A stretch of DNA of 64,000 nucleotides from an uncultured Bacteroidia bacterium (GTDB lineage Bacteria; Bacteroidota; Bacteroidia; Bacteroidales; UBA932). Location of the stretch: assembly GCA_902768665.1 (NCBI GenBank), contig CACXMA010000008.1, positions 1 through 64,000 on the forward strand. The letters run 5' to 3'. The number at the start of each line of letters is the position of its first letter. Position 1 is the stretch's first letter. The translations under genes and the position numbers were made by a program. Positions 1 to 7,146 of this stretch are shown in pieces. The notes below the pieces were generated by a model that worked only from the letters and a program-made list of their open reading frames with translations, searched no databases and was not told the origin of the DNA.

Positions 1-351
1 CATATGGTAACCGATATGATGAGCCAAGCTCTTCGGGAGATAAGCATCCCCGAGGGCTGTATGATACACTCTGACCAAGGATGGCATTATCAGCATAAAT
101 ACTATCAAAAACTCCTGAAGGACAATGGGATAATACAAAGTATGTCAAGGAAAGGGAACTGTCTTGACAATGCTATGATGGAAAACTTTTTTGGAATAAT
201 GAAATCGGAGTTGCTATATTTGAACAAGTGGGATAACATGGAGCAGTTCAAAGCAGCGCTCCGGGAGTATGTCGACTACTACAACAATAAACGTATCAAA
301 CTACGGTTAAACGGACTGAGTCCGGTGCAATACCGGACTCAGCACATGTAA
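1..351 (+). CDS. IS3-family transposase, C-terminal part (cut by window edge)
   Basis: This is the C-terminal half of an rve-type (DDE) integrase of the IS3/IS150 group, which catalyses strand transfer of the element. The frame is open to the first base, so the protein begins outside the window. Visible motifs are HSDQG, holding the second catalytic Asp, and the LDNAMMENFFG...KSE block, holding the catalytic Glu. These are followed by the basic YYNNKRIK and LNGLSPVQYR tail typical of the family. The stop codon is followed within about 20 bases by a terminal-repeat-like sequence, so the right end of the element looks intact. Whether the upstream half is intact cannot be seen. Confidence 0.93.
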   Translation, partial: HMVTDMMSQALREISIPEGCMIHSDQGWHYQHKYYQKLLKDNGIIQSMSRKGNCLDNAMMENFFGIMKSELLYLNKWDNMEQFKAALREYVDYYNNKRIKLRLNGLSPVQYRTQHM

Positions 352-391
352 ATATCTATTATTAACCGTCCAACTTTTGGGGTGCACATCA
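1..391 (+). mobile_element. Right end of an IS3-family insertion sequence
   Basis: The transposase C-terminus is followed by a sequence at about 368-391 (GTCCAACTTTTGGGGTGCA). Its reverse complement, TGCACCCCAAAAGTTGGAC, resembles the terminal inverted repeat of IS150-group elements. The exact last base lies between 386 and 393, because several CA dinucleotides could be the conserved terminal CA. The left end is outside the window, so the target duplication cannot be read. The element abuts the GC-rich repeat that starts at 395. Confidence 0.8.
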
Positions 392-394
392 CAC

Positions 395-545
395 GGGCAG
401 GGGGAGGGGCCCGTTGGATACGAGTTATCGCGAAGCGATGACGAAGTAGACAATGGGAGGGGCCGGAGCGGCGCTTGATGCGGGGTCCCCGCAAATCTTG
501 GATTTGCGGGGTGCTCCAGCGACGCGGAGTCCTCGAAATGGCAAT
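395..545 (+). repeat. Dispersed GC-rich repeat, intergenic copy (copy A)
   Basis: The core at 395-474 matches, in inverted orientation, the segment 63158-63239 inside dnaX. A first box of 19 bases (395-413) is identical in both copies. A second box (TGGGAGGGGCCGGAGCG, 454-470) is also identical. Between them is a small hairpin (ATCGC-GAA-GCGAT, 427-439). After the core, copy A carries an extra hairpin that the dnaX copy lacks, then a short resumption of similarity (GCGACGCGGAGTCC, around 519-532). The 5' side touches the insertion-sequence end, so the element may be truncated there. Frame 1 is stop-free across the core. Confidence 0.75.
487..511. repeat. Perfect 11-bp stem hairpin inside repeat copy A
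   Basis: CCCCGCAAATC at 487-497 and GATTTGCGGGG at 501-511 pair perfectly around a 3-base loop. There is no downstream T tract on either strand, so it does not look like an ordinary terminator. It is absent from the dnaX copy of the same repeat, so it may be a nested palindromic insertion. Confidence 0.7.
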
Positions 546-569
546 GGCCGACGCAGCGAAGAGCGACAA

Positions 570-598
570 AAGGCTGTCCCCAATAGCCGGACAGCCTT
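570..598 (-). terminator. Stem-loop, possible minus-strand terminator
   Basis: AAGGCTGTCC (570-579) pairs with GGACAGCCTT (589-598) across a 9-base loop. On the minus strand the stem is followed by a short T run (TTTTGTC). No gene directly upstream on that strand needs it except the outer-membrane operon ending at 918, which already has its own terminator. It may instead belong to the repeat island. Confidence 0.4.
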
Positions 599-656
599 AA
601 GGCCAGATGGAGGAAATAACTACGCTCAAGGGGCCACTCATGTTTAGCCAAAGAAG

Positions 657-769
657 GGCGTTGAATGGAAACGATTGATTCATGGCTAATTAAGCTATTG
701 CCTACCTACTGTTTTAGGAGGTAGCAAATCAGATAATCCACTGCTATTCAATCACTTCCATTCAACGCC
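657..769. repeat. 113-bp imperfect palindrome, MITE-like
   Basis: The ends are a perfect 14-base inverted repeat (GGCGTTGAATGGAA at 657-670 and its complement at 756-769). Weaker pairing extends to about 24 bases. A second inner stem pairs 698-710 with 716-727, with one gap and one mismatch. The element has no coding capacity and is less GC-rich than its surroundings. No clear target duplication flanks it. A non-autonomous mobile element or a large structured RNA are both possible. The rest of the gene-free stretch 351-918 also holds an imperfect CCCGATCAG...TCGGGG palindrome near 777-803. Confidence 0.5.
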
Positions 770-865
770 TCAGCTACCCGATCAGTCCCGGATCAGGTCG
801 GGGATGACGGCCAGGCGTTTCGCATGATGCGGGGCGGCCGGCGCAGCGGCAGGGCTGGAGCATAC

Positions 866-897
866 AAAAAGGCAGGGCCCGGCGGGTCCTGCCTTTT
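866..897 (-). terminator. Intrinsic terminator after skp
   Basis: AAAAAGGCAGG (866-876) pairs with CCTGCCTTTT (888-897). On the minus strand the stem ends in a run of five T. It lies about 20 bases after the skp stop codon and closes the nadK-uppS-bamA-skp operon. Confidence 0.85.
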
Positions 898-917
898 GTT
901 TCGCAATGCAGAAGGGT

Positions 918-1484
918 TTACTGCTGCTGAGCAGCCTGGGCCTGGGCGGCGAGCTCGGCCTGGAGGGACTCGAGCGTGCGGTCGGCGGGGATGCCGAGGG
1001 CCTTGCGGGCGGCGGCGGTCAGGTCGACGGCGCTGGCCTCATCGAAATAGAGGGCGGAACCGGCGTCGAAAAGGACGGTCAGACCCTGCTCCTTGGCGAG
1101 GCTCTTGACGGTCTCCTGGGCCTTCTGGTAGATAGGAGCCATCAGCTCGTTCTGCTTCTGCTGGAGCTCGGCGGAAACGCTCTGCTCATACTCCTGGATG
1201 CTCTGGGCGATGCGCTGGAGCTCGTTCTCCTTGCTTTCCTTGATGGCGGCTGTCCAGGTGCCGCTCTTCTGCTGGTAGGCCTGGGCCTTGGTCTGATACT
1301 CGGCGACCATGGTCTGGTAGGTCTCCTCGGCGTCCTTCTGGAGGGCGGCGAAAGTGGTGCGGGCCTGGTCGGCTTCCGGCATGAGCTGGACGAGCTCGGA
1401 GAAGTTGACGTATCCGATCTTCACCTGCGCGGAGGCGGCGATGGAAAGGAGTGCTGCTGCAGCGATAAGGATAATCTTTTTCAT
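918..1484 (-). CDS. skp: OmpH/Skp-family periplasmic chaperone
   Basis: Encodes 188 residues: a Sec signal peptide (MKKIILIAAAALLSIAASAQ), then the OmpH family opening VKIGYVNFSELVQLMPEA and a long charged helical region (about 45-115) that would form the tentacle-like coiled coil. Skp-type chaperones hold unfolded outer-membrane proteins in the periplasm. The gene follows bamA by 24 bases on the same strand, the classical Bacteroidota arrangement, and is the last gene before a terminator. The Gln/Ala-rich tail (AELAAQAQAAQQQ) is a low-complexity end. A second OmpH-like protein, a lipoprotein, lies at 6511. Confidence 0.9.
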   Translation of the reverse strand: MKKIILIAAAALLSIAASAQVKIGYVNFSELVQLMPEADQARTTFAALQKDAEETYQTMVAEYQTKAQAYQQKSGTWTAAIKESKENELQRIAQSIQEYEQSVSAELQQKQNELMAPIYQKAQETVKSLAKEQGLTVLFDAGSALYFDEASAVDLTAAARKALGIPADRTLESLQAELAAQAQAAQQQ

Positions 1485-1508
1485 AATGCTATGGTTTTAT
1501 TTATTGTT

Positions 1509-4085
1509 CTAGAATTGCTGACCGATCATGAAGTGGAACTGGCTGCCGCCGTTGACAGGGTCGTCGAAGCCGTAGCCCCAGTCGACACCGAGCAGGCCGA
1601 TCATCGGGAGGAACACGCGCACGCCGAAGCCGGCGGAACGCTTGATCTGGAACGGGTTGAAGTCGCGGATGTCGGACCAGCAGTTACCGCCCTCGAGGAA
1701 GCCCAGCACGAAGATCGTGGACTGCGGCTGGAGGATGACCGGGTAACGGAGCTCGACCGTGAACTTGTCGTAGACATTACCGGCGTAGCTGTATCCGCTC
1801 TGGGAGTAAGGCGTCGCGATGTACGGGGTCAGGGAGTAGTTCTCGTAGCCGCGCATGGCGATGATGTCACTGCCGTACATATTGTAGCCCGACATGCCGT
1901 CGCCGCCGACCTGGAAGCCCTCGAACGGGGAATAGCCCCAGTTGCGGTTGTAGTAACCGAGATAGCCGAACTGGGCGCGGGACATCAGCACGAGGTCGCC
2001 GATCAGTTTCGTATAGACGGCGCCGCTCAGTTTCCACTTGTGGTACTCGATCCACTTGTAGCGCTGCTCGGAGGTCCAGTTGTCGTAGTTGACGTCCTTC
2101 CAGGAGCGCACGTCGATCCGGTTCCCGTCCGCATCGTAGCTGTGCTTGCGGAAGAGGGAGAACGGCGGAGTCAGCTGGAGGGTGGCGGAGAACTCGGAAC
2201 CGGAACGCGGATAGATCATCTGGTCCGTGGAGTTACGAGATAGGCCGAGCGTATAGCTGATATTGTGGGAGACACCGTCGTTGAACATGAAGTAACTGGA
2301 GGTCCAGTTCGTCAGGCGGTAGGTCTGCCAGCTCAGGTTGTTGTAGAGGACGAAATAGTTGTCCGGCCATTTGAGGCGGTTGCCGAGACCGGCCGTGAAG
2401 CCGAAGACCTCGAACACCTTGTCCTTGGAGAGGATGCCGATCGCCAGATACGAGTCGGTCATTCTCGAATAGTAGCCCGAGAGCGACAGGGACGTCGGCT
2501 TCTTGCCGAAGAGCCAGGGCTCCGTGAAGCTGGCGGACAGGGATGTATAATAGGTACCGTTCGTCTGGAAACGGAAGGCGAGGTTCTGGGCGTCGCCGAG
2601 CGGAACCGGCCGCCAGGCGCCCTTCTCGAACATGCGGCGCGTCGAGAAGTTGTTGAAGCTCACGCCGGCCGTCAGGACGAAGGTGTTGCCGCCCCAGCCG
2701 CCGGAGAGTTCCAGCTGCGAGGAGGGTTTCTCCTCGACGTTGTAGACGAGGTCGACCGTGTTGTTGGCCTGGTTCGGCAGGACGGAGAAGCCCTTCGACG
2801 GATCCATGATGCTTTCCGGGTTGAACTGGCCCAGGGAGGCGATTTCACGGATGGACCGCTCGAAGTCGGACTGGCTGTAGAGCTCGCCCGGGCGGGTGAA
2901 TATCTGGCGGCGGACGACGCGCTCGTTGGTCAGGTCGTTGCCGTTGATGATGATCTCGTTCAGGGTCGCCTGCTTGCCCTCGACGATGCGCATCTCGACA
3001 TCGACGGAGTCCTTGACGATATTGACCTCCACAGGCGTGACGTTGAAGAAGAGGTAACCGTTGTCGGTGTAGAGGCTGCGGACGGAATATTCGTTCTGCT
3101 TGCCGCCGCCGAGAAGCCGGTGGTTCATCGTGACGACGTCATAGACATCGCCCTTCTTGATCTGGAGGATGCTGTTGAGCACGTCGGCCGAATAGACCGA
3201 ATTGCCAGTCCAGGTCACGTTGCGGAAGTAGTAGCACTTGCCCTCCTCGAAGTCCATGTCGATGGCGAGGCGGTTCGGCTTGACGTAGTAGATGCTGTCG
3301 CGGATGAGGCGGGCGTCGCGGTAGCCGCGCTCGTTGAAGGCCTCCATCACCGTGCGGCGGTCGTTGGCGTACTCCTTCTCCTTGAACTTCTTGCCGTAGA
3401 AGAAGTTGTACCAGCGGACGGACTTCGTCTTCTTCATCGCCCGGGAGAGCTTGTAGTCGGAGACGTTTTGGTTGCCGGAGAAGTTGATATGCTTCATGCG
3501 GACGCGGGGGCCCTTGTTGATGTTGAAATTGACCCGGATGGCGCTGCGGACGACGGTGTCGCGCCGCACATCCACGTCGACATTGACCTTGAGGAAGCCC
3601 TTTTCCTTGAAATAGCGCTTGATGATGTCGACGGACGTACTCTCGACATAATCGGAGAACTCGCCGCCGCGGCGGAAATGGAGCCGCTCGTTGAGGTCCT
3701 TCTTCTCGCCGCTGCGGATGCCGGTGAAGTCCCACTTGGACATACGCGGCCGCTCCGTGATGTCGATGCGGATCCACGCCGTATCGCGGGCGCTGCTCAG
3801 CGAGTCGATGCTGATGGCGATGTCCTCGAGGTAGCGCTGCTGCCACAGGCGGCGGTGGATGGCGGAAATCTCGTCGCCCGGGAGCTTGAGGCGCATGCCT
3901 TCGCGAAGACCGGAGATCTGCACGATCTGGTCGGCCCGGACATACTGGTTGCCGGCGACGCGGACACCGCCGATGACATAGGTCTTCGGGGCGTTGTAGT
4001 CGACGGTAATGTCGTCATTCTGCGCCCGGGCGGCAAGGCCCGTCAGCGCGAAAGCGGCAAGGAGTATGATGCGGCGGATCTTCAT
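1509..4085 (-). CDS. bamA: Outer-membrane protein assembly factor BamA
   Basis: Encodes 858 residues with a signal peptide ending ARAQ near residue 22. Several POTRA repeats fill roughly residues 30-440 (for example YVIGGVRVAGNQYVRADQIV and VRMKHINFSGNQNVSDYKL). The C-terminal half is a 16-strand Omp85 barrel with VRVFLPMIGLLGVDWGYGFD and a terminal aromatic residue (FMIGQQF). It inserts beta-barrel proteins into the outer membrane. It sits between uppS and skp on one strand with short gaps, which suggests cotranscription. Length is usual for Bacteroidota BamA. The partner BamD is encoded separately at 15393. Confidence 0.96.
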   Translation of the reverse strand: MKIRRIILLAAFALTGLAARAQNDDITVDYNAPKTYVIGGVRVAGNQYVRADQIVQISGLREGMRLKLPGDEISAIHRRLWQQRYLEDIAISIDSLSSARDTAWIRIDITERPRMSKWDFTGIRSGEKKDLNERLHFRRGGEFSDYVESTSVDIIKRYFKEKGFLKVNVDVDVRRDTVVRSAIRVNFNINKGPRVRMKHINFSGNQNVSDYKLSRAMKKTKSVRWYNFFYGKKFKEKEYANDRRTVMEAFNERGYRDARLIRDSIYYVKPNRLAIDMDFEEGKCYYFRNVTWTGNSVYSADVLNSILQIKKGDVYDVVTMNHRLLGGGKQNEYSVRSLYTDNGYLFFNVTPVEVNIVKDSVDVEMRIVEGKQATLNEIIINGNDLTNERVVRRQIFTRPGELYSQSDFERSIREIASLGQFNPESIMDPSKGFSVLPNQANNTVDLVYNVEEKPSSQLELSGGWGGNTFVLTAGVSFNNFSTRRMFEKGAWRPVPLGDAQNLAFRFQTNGTYYTSLSASFTEPWLFGKKPTSLSLSGYYSRMTDSYLAIGILSKDKVFEVFGFTAGLGNRLKWPDNYFVLYNNLSWQTYRLTNWTSSYFMFNDGVSHNISYTLGLSRNSTDQMIYPRSGSEFSATLQLTPPFSLFRKHSYDADGNRIDVRSWKDVNYDNWTSEQRYKWIEYHKWKLSGAVYTKLIGDLVLMSRAQFGYLGYYNRNWGYSPFEGFQVGGDGMSGYNMYGSDIIAMRGYENYSLTPYIATPYSQSGYSYAGNVYDKFTVELRYPVILQPQSTIFVLGFLEGGNCWSDIRDFNPFQIKRSAGFGVRVFLPMIGLLGVDWGYGFDDPVNGGSQFHFMIGQQF

Positions 4086-4118
4086 TCACAAATATTCAAA
4101 CCTGCAAATATAGCAAGA

Positions 4119-4823
4119 TTATTTGACTTTTCCGTATCTTCTGTCCCTGCGGGCGTATTCCGCCAGCGCCTCCCGGAAGGCTTCCTTCCGGAAATCGGGC
4201 CAGAGGGTCGGGGTAAAGTAAAACTCGGAATAGGCTGTCTGCCAGAGCAGATAGTTGGAAATGCGCTGCTCGCCGGAAGTGCGGATCAGCAGGTCCGGAT
4301 CCGGGATGTCGGCCGTCACAAGCAGGCGGCTGAAATCGGAAGCGGAGAACTCCGTCCCCGGGTGCGCGGCCATCACGGCGGCCATCTTCTTCGCGGCCTG
4401 GAGGATGTCCCACTTGCCGCTGTAGCTCAGGAAGAGAATCAGCGTCAGGGTCTCGTTCCGGGATGTTTTTTCCATGATGTCGTCGATCTCGGCGTTGAGC
4501 GCGTCGGAGAGCTGCGCCCGGTTGCCGAGGACCATGAAACGGATGCCGTTGCGCATGAAGGTCTCGAACTCGCCCTTCATCGATTTCATCATCAGTTCCA
4601 TCAGGGTATTGACCTCTGAGGCCGGGCGGGCCCAGTTTTCCTCGGAGAATGCGAAAAGGGAAAGGTACTTCACACCGGCCTCGACGGCGGCTTCCGTGCA
4701 GGCACGGACGCTTTCCACGCCCTCAAAATGGCCGAATGTGCGTTCCTGTCCCCTTTCCTTGGCCCAGCGTCCGTTGCCATCCATGATGATGGAGACGTGG
4801 GTCGGTATCTTGTTGATATCCAT
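4119..4823 (-). CDS. uppS: Undecaprenyl diphosphate synthase (isoprenyl transferase)
   Basis: Encodes 234 residues of the cis-prenyltransferase family. It extends farnesyl diphosphate with isopentenyl diphosphate to make the C55 lipid carrier for peptidoglycan and O-antigen. The hallmark HVSIIMDGNGRWA holds the catalytic Asp at residue 15. The conserved C-terminal blocks PDLLIRTSGEQRISNYLLWQ and the SEFYFTPTLWPDF segment are present. It starts 4 bases after the nadK stop and is followed by bamA, so these envelope genes are probably one transcript. Confidence 0.97.
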   Translation of the reverse strand: MDINKIPTHVSIIMDGNGRWAKERGQERTFGHFEGVESVRACTEAAVEAGVKYLSLFAFSEENWARPASEVNTLMELMMKSMKGEFETFMRNGIRFMVLGNRAQLSDALNAEIDDIMEKTSRNETLTLILFLSYSGKWDILQAAKKMAAVMAAHPGTEFSASDFSRLLVTADIPDPDLLIRTSGEQRISNYLLWQTAYSEFYFTPTLWPDFRKEAFREALAEYARRDRRYGKVK

Positions 4824-4827
4824 ATTC

Positions 4828-5658
4828 CTAAGCTAATCCGTTGTTTCTGCGGTCTTCACCCCAGAAGAGCCGGCTCGTGAGCGCCGCCACGAACTCGGAC
4901 TTCGGGAGCTTGACTCGCTTGAGCGAAAACTGTGCCATTTCGATATGAACGGCCCAGTCGGGCTCGATTTCGACGGAGGTGTTGTCCATGGTCATGGTCG
5001 CCTTGCCGTCGCGGCTGCGGAAGGATATGTCGAGTTTGGTGCCCTCGGGAACCACCAGCGGACGGACGTTGAGGTTGTGCGGGGCGATCGGGGCGATGAT
5101 GAGGACCTTCGTGTCGGGAAGGCAGATCGGGCCGCCGACGCTGAGGGAATAGGCCGTGGAGCCGGAACTCGTAGCGATGATCAGGCCGTCGGCCCAGTAA
5201 GTCGGGAGCATCTCGCCGTTGATGGCGACGTCGATGCCGAGCACGGCGCTGCCGATACGGTGGAGCGAGACTTCGTTGACGGCATACGGCAGGAAACCGA
5301 TCTGCTTGCGGGCATTGGGGCCCTTGATGGTCGCGTTCAGCACGGTCCGGTACTCGATGCGGAAATCCCCCTGCATCAGGGCGTCGAGAACCTCGCCGGG
5401 GCGATTTTCGCAGAGGAAACCGATGCGGCCGAAGTTCACGCCGAGGATCGGCAGGCCCACGTCGGAGACCACATGCGCGGCGGAAAGGAAGGTGCCGTCG
5501 CCGCCGACGCTCAGCACGAGGTCCGTGTCCGGACGGATGTCGGCCTTGGATTCGATATCGTAAAGCTCATAGGAAGCGTCGAGAAGCTGCTTGACCATGT
5601 CCTTGTACTCGGTTTTTTCCCGGAGCGACTTCCGCCTGATGAATACGCCTATTTTCAT
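4828..5658 (-). CDS. nadK: NAD kinase
   Basis: Encodes 276 residues. NAD kinase phosphorylates NAD to NADP in the cytosol. The nucleotide-binding GGDGT motif is at residues 52-56 (LVLSVGGDGTFLSAAH). The conserved NE motif occurs in YAVNEVSLHR, and the glycine-rich SGSTAYSLSVGGPI block follows. Length matches the family. It is the first gene of the minus-strand operon leading to uppS, bamA and skp, and diverges from pdxJ across an 88-base gap. Confidence 0.96.
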   Translation of the reverse strand: MKIGVFIRRKSLREKTEYKDMVKQLLDASYELYDIESKADIRPDTDLVLSVGGDGTFLSAAHVVSDVGLPILGVNFGRIGFLCENRPGEVLDALMQGDFRIEYRTVLNATIKGPNARKQIGFLPYAVNEVSLHRIGSAVLGIDVAINGEMLPTYWADGLIIATSSGSTAYSLSVGGPICLPDTKVLIIAPIAPHNLNVRPLVVPEGTKLDISFRSRDGKATMTMDNTSVEIEPDWAVHIEMAQFSLKRVKLPKSEFVAALTSRLFWGEDRRNNGLA

Positions 5659-5719
5659 TTTACGTTCTGTATGTTCACAATTCAGACTTCAAAATTAAGC
5701 ATTATTTAACAAATATGAC

Positions 5720-5727
5720 TATTTTTG
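5720..5727 (+). promoter_or_regulatory. Putative -7 element for pdxJ
   Basis: TATTTTTG fits the Bacteroidota TAnnTTTG consensus and lies 19 bases before the pdxJ ATG. No good upstream TTTG element is visible at the expected spacing. Confidence 0.5.
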
Positions 5728-5746
5728 TCTGCTAAATCGAACAATC

Positions 5747-6469
5747 ATGACCCGTTTAAGCGTTAATATCAACAAAATCGCAACCATCCGCAACGCCCGC
5801 GGCGGGAATCTGCCCGACGTGACGAAGGCCGCCCTCGACATCGAGCGATTCGGCGCGGAAGGCATTACCGTCCATCCCCGTCCCGACGAGCGCCATATCC
5901 GCTATTCGGATGTCCGGGAAATCCGCCCGCTCTTGAAGACTGAATTCAATATCGAAGGCAACCCGATCCCTTCGTTCATCGACCTGGTGAGCGAGGTCGT
6001 GCCGGACCAGGTGACCCTCGTTCCCGACGCCCCTGACGCCATCACCTCCAATGCCGGCTGGGACACCCTCCGGCACCGGGAGTTCCTGACGGAGGTGATC
6101 GCCCGTTTCAAGGCCCAGGGCATCCGTACGTCCGTTTTCGTGGACCCTGTTCCCGAAATGGTCGCCGGCGCGAAGGCCTGCGGCGCCGACCGCGTGGAAC
6201 TCTACACCGCCGCCTATGCGGAGCAGTACTCCGCCGGAGCGGAGAAGGCCATCGCCCCGTATCTCGCCGCCGCGAAGGAGGCCCGCCGCGTCGGACTCGG
6301 CCTCAACGCCGGGCACGACCTCAACCTCGAGAACCTCGCCTTCTTCATCCGCACCATTCCCTGGACGGACGAGGTTTCGATCGGCCACGCCCTGATCAGC
6401 GACGCCCTCTACATGGGTTTGGAGGCAACGGTGAAGGCCTATCTTTCCAAAGTCAAAATAAATGCTTAA
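5747..6469 (+). CDS. pdxJ: Pyridoxine 5'-phosphate synthase
   Basis: Encodes 240 residues, the full family length. PdxJ condenses 3-amino-2-oxopropyl phosphate with 1-deoxyxylulose 5-phosphate in the DXP-dependent vitamin B6 pathway. It opens with the family signature RLSVNINKIATIRNARG. The active-site histidine block EGITVHPRPDERHIR and the C-terminal LGLNAGHDLNLENL and VSIGHALISDAL motifs are present. The stop codon overlaps the likely promoter element of the next gene. Confidence 0.97.
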   Translation: MTRLSVNINKIATIRNARGGNLPDVTKAALDIERFGAEGITVHPRPDERHIRYSDVREIRPLLKTEFNIEGNPIPSFIDLVSEVVPDQVTLVPDAPDAITSNAGWDTLRHREFLTEVIARFKAQGIRTSVFVDPVPEMVAGAKACGADRVELYTAAYAEQYSAGAEKAIAPYLAAAKEARRVGLGLNAGHDLNLENLAFFIRTIPWTDEVSIGHALISDALYMGLEATVKAYLSKVKINA

Positions 6470-6474
6470 CTTTG
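6467..6474 (+). promoter_or_regulatory. Putative -7 element for the OmpH-like lipoprotein gene
   Basis: TAACTTTG matches TAnnTTTG and overlaps the pdxJ stop codon, 36 bases before the next ATG. It would let the downstream run 6511-10025 be expressed apart from pdxJ. The upstream element is poor. Confidence 0.4.
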
Positions 6475-6510
6475 CAGTTCACGCGCAAATAAAAAAACAA
6501 CGATACAGAA

Positions 6511-7128
6511 ATGAAAATGAACATGCTTCACACCGGGATCCTCAGCCTTGCCGCTTCGGTCCTGATGCTTTCCGCCTGCACGGCGTCCAACAACACGGAG
6601 AACAATGCCTCCGCTCCTGCTGATTCCCTCGCTACCGTAACCCCCGTCCCCGCCGGTGACATCGCCTACTTCAACCTCGACGAGGTCGTCAGCGGCTATG
6701 ACCGCGCTTCCGACCTGATGAGCGAGTTCGAGAACGAGGCCAACAAGGAGATCAGCAACCTCGAGCGCAAGGGAAAGCAGATCCAGTCCGACTACCAGAA
6801 GCTCGTCGAGAACTCCCAGAAGGGACTGATCCTCCAGTCTTCCGCCGAAAAGCAGGCCCAGGACATCCAGGCCCGCCAGGAGAAGTTCAACCAGGAGTAT
6901 GCCAAGAAGCAGGATGAGCTCGCCCAGAAACAGCAGGTCATCAACAACAATGTCATGAACGACATCGCCGAGTTCCTCAAGACCTACAACGAGACCCGCG
7001 GCTTCCGCCTCATCCTGACCAACCAGACCGGCCTCCTTTCCATCCCCGTGGCCCTGGCCGATCCGGGCATGAACATCACCCAGGACATAATCGACGGCCT
7101 CAACCAAGCCTACGCCGCTTCCAAGTAA
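6511..7128 (+). CDS. OmpH-like lipoprotein
   Basis: Encodes 205 residues. A lipoprotein signal ends in the lipobox LSAC (Cys near residue 23). The OmpH-type opening DIAYFNLDEVVSGYDRASDL follows, then a long charged coiled coil (about 75-150) and a closing hydrophobic strand segment (RGFRLILTNQ). This is the fold of Skp-type chaperones, but anchored to a membrane by a lipid. Bacteroidota often carry several OmpH paralogs. Its client is unknown. It precedes a glycosyltransferase by 18 bases. Confidence 0.8.
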   Translation: MKMNMLHTGILSLAASVLMLSACTASNNTENNASAPADSLATVTPVPAGDIAYFNLDEVVSGYDRASDLMSEFENEANKEISNLERKGKQIQSDYQKLVENSQKGLILQSSAEKQAQDIQARQEKFNQEYAKKQDELAQKQQVINNNVMNDIAEFLKTYNETRGFRLILTNQTGLLSIPVALADPGMNITQDIIDGLNQAYAASK

Positions 7129-7146
7129 AGAGCAGGAGGCTCCGCT

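Noticed and set aside
453-647. A 64-codon frame in the repeat island
   Set aside because: It lies over the dispersed repeat and two hairpins, has no promoter, and its peptide reflects repeat sequence. It is better described as repeat DNA.
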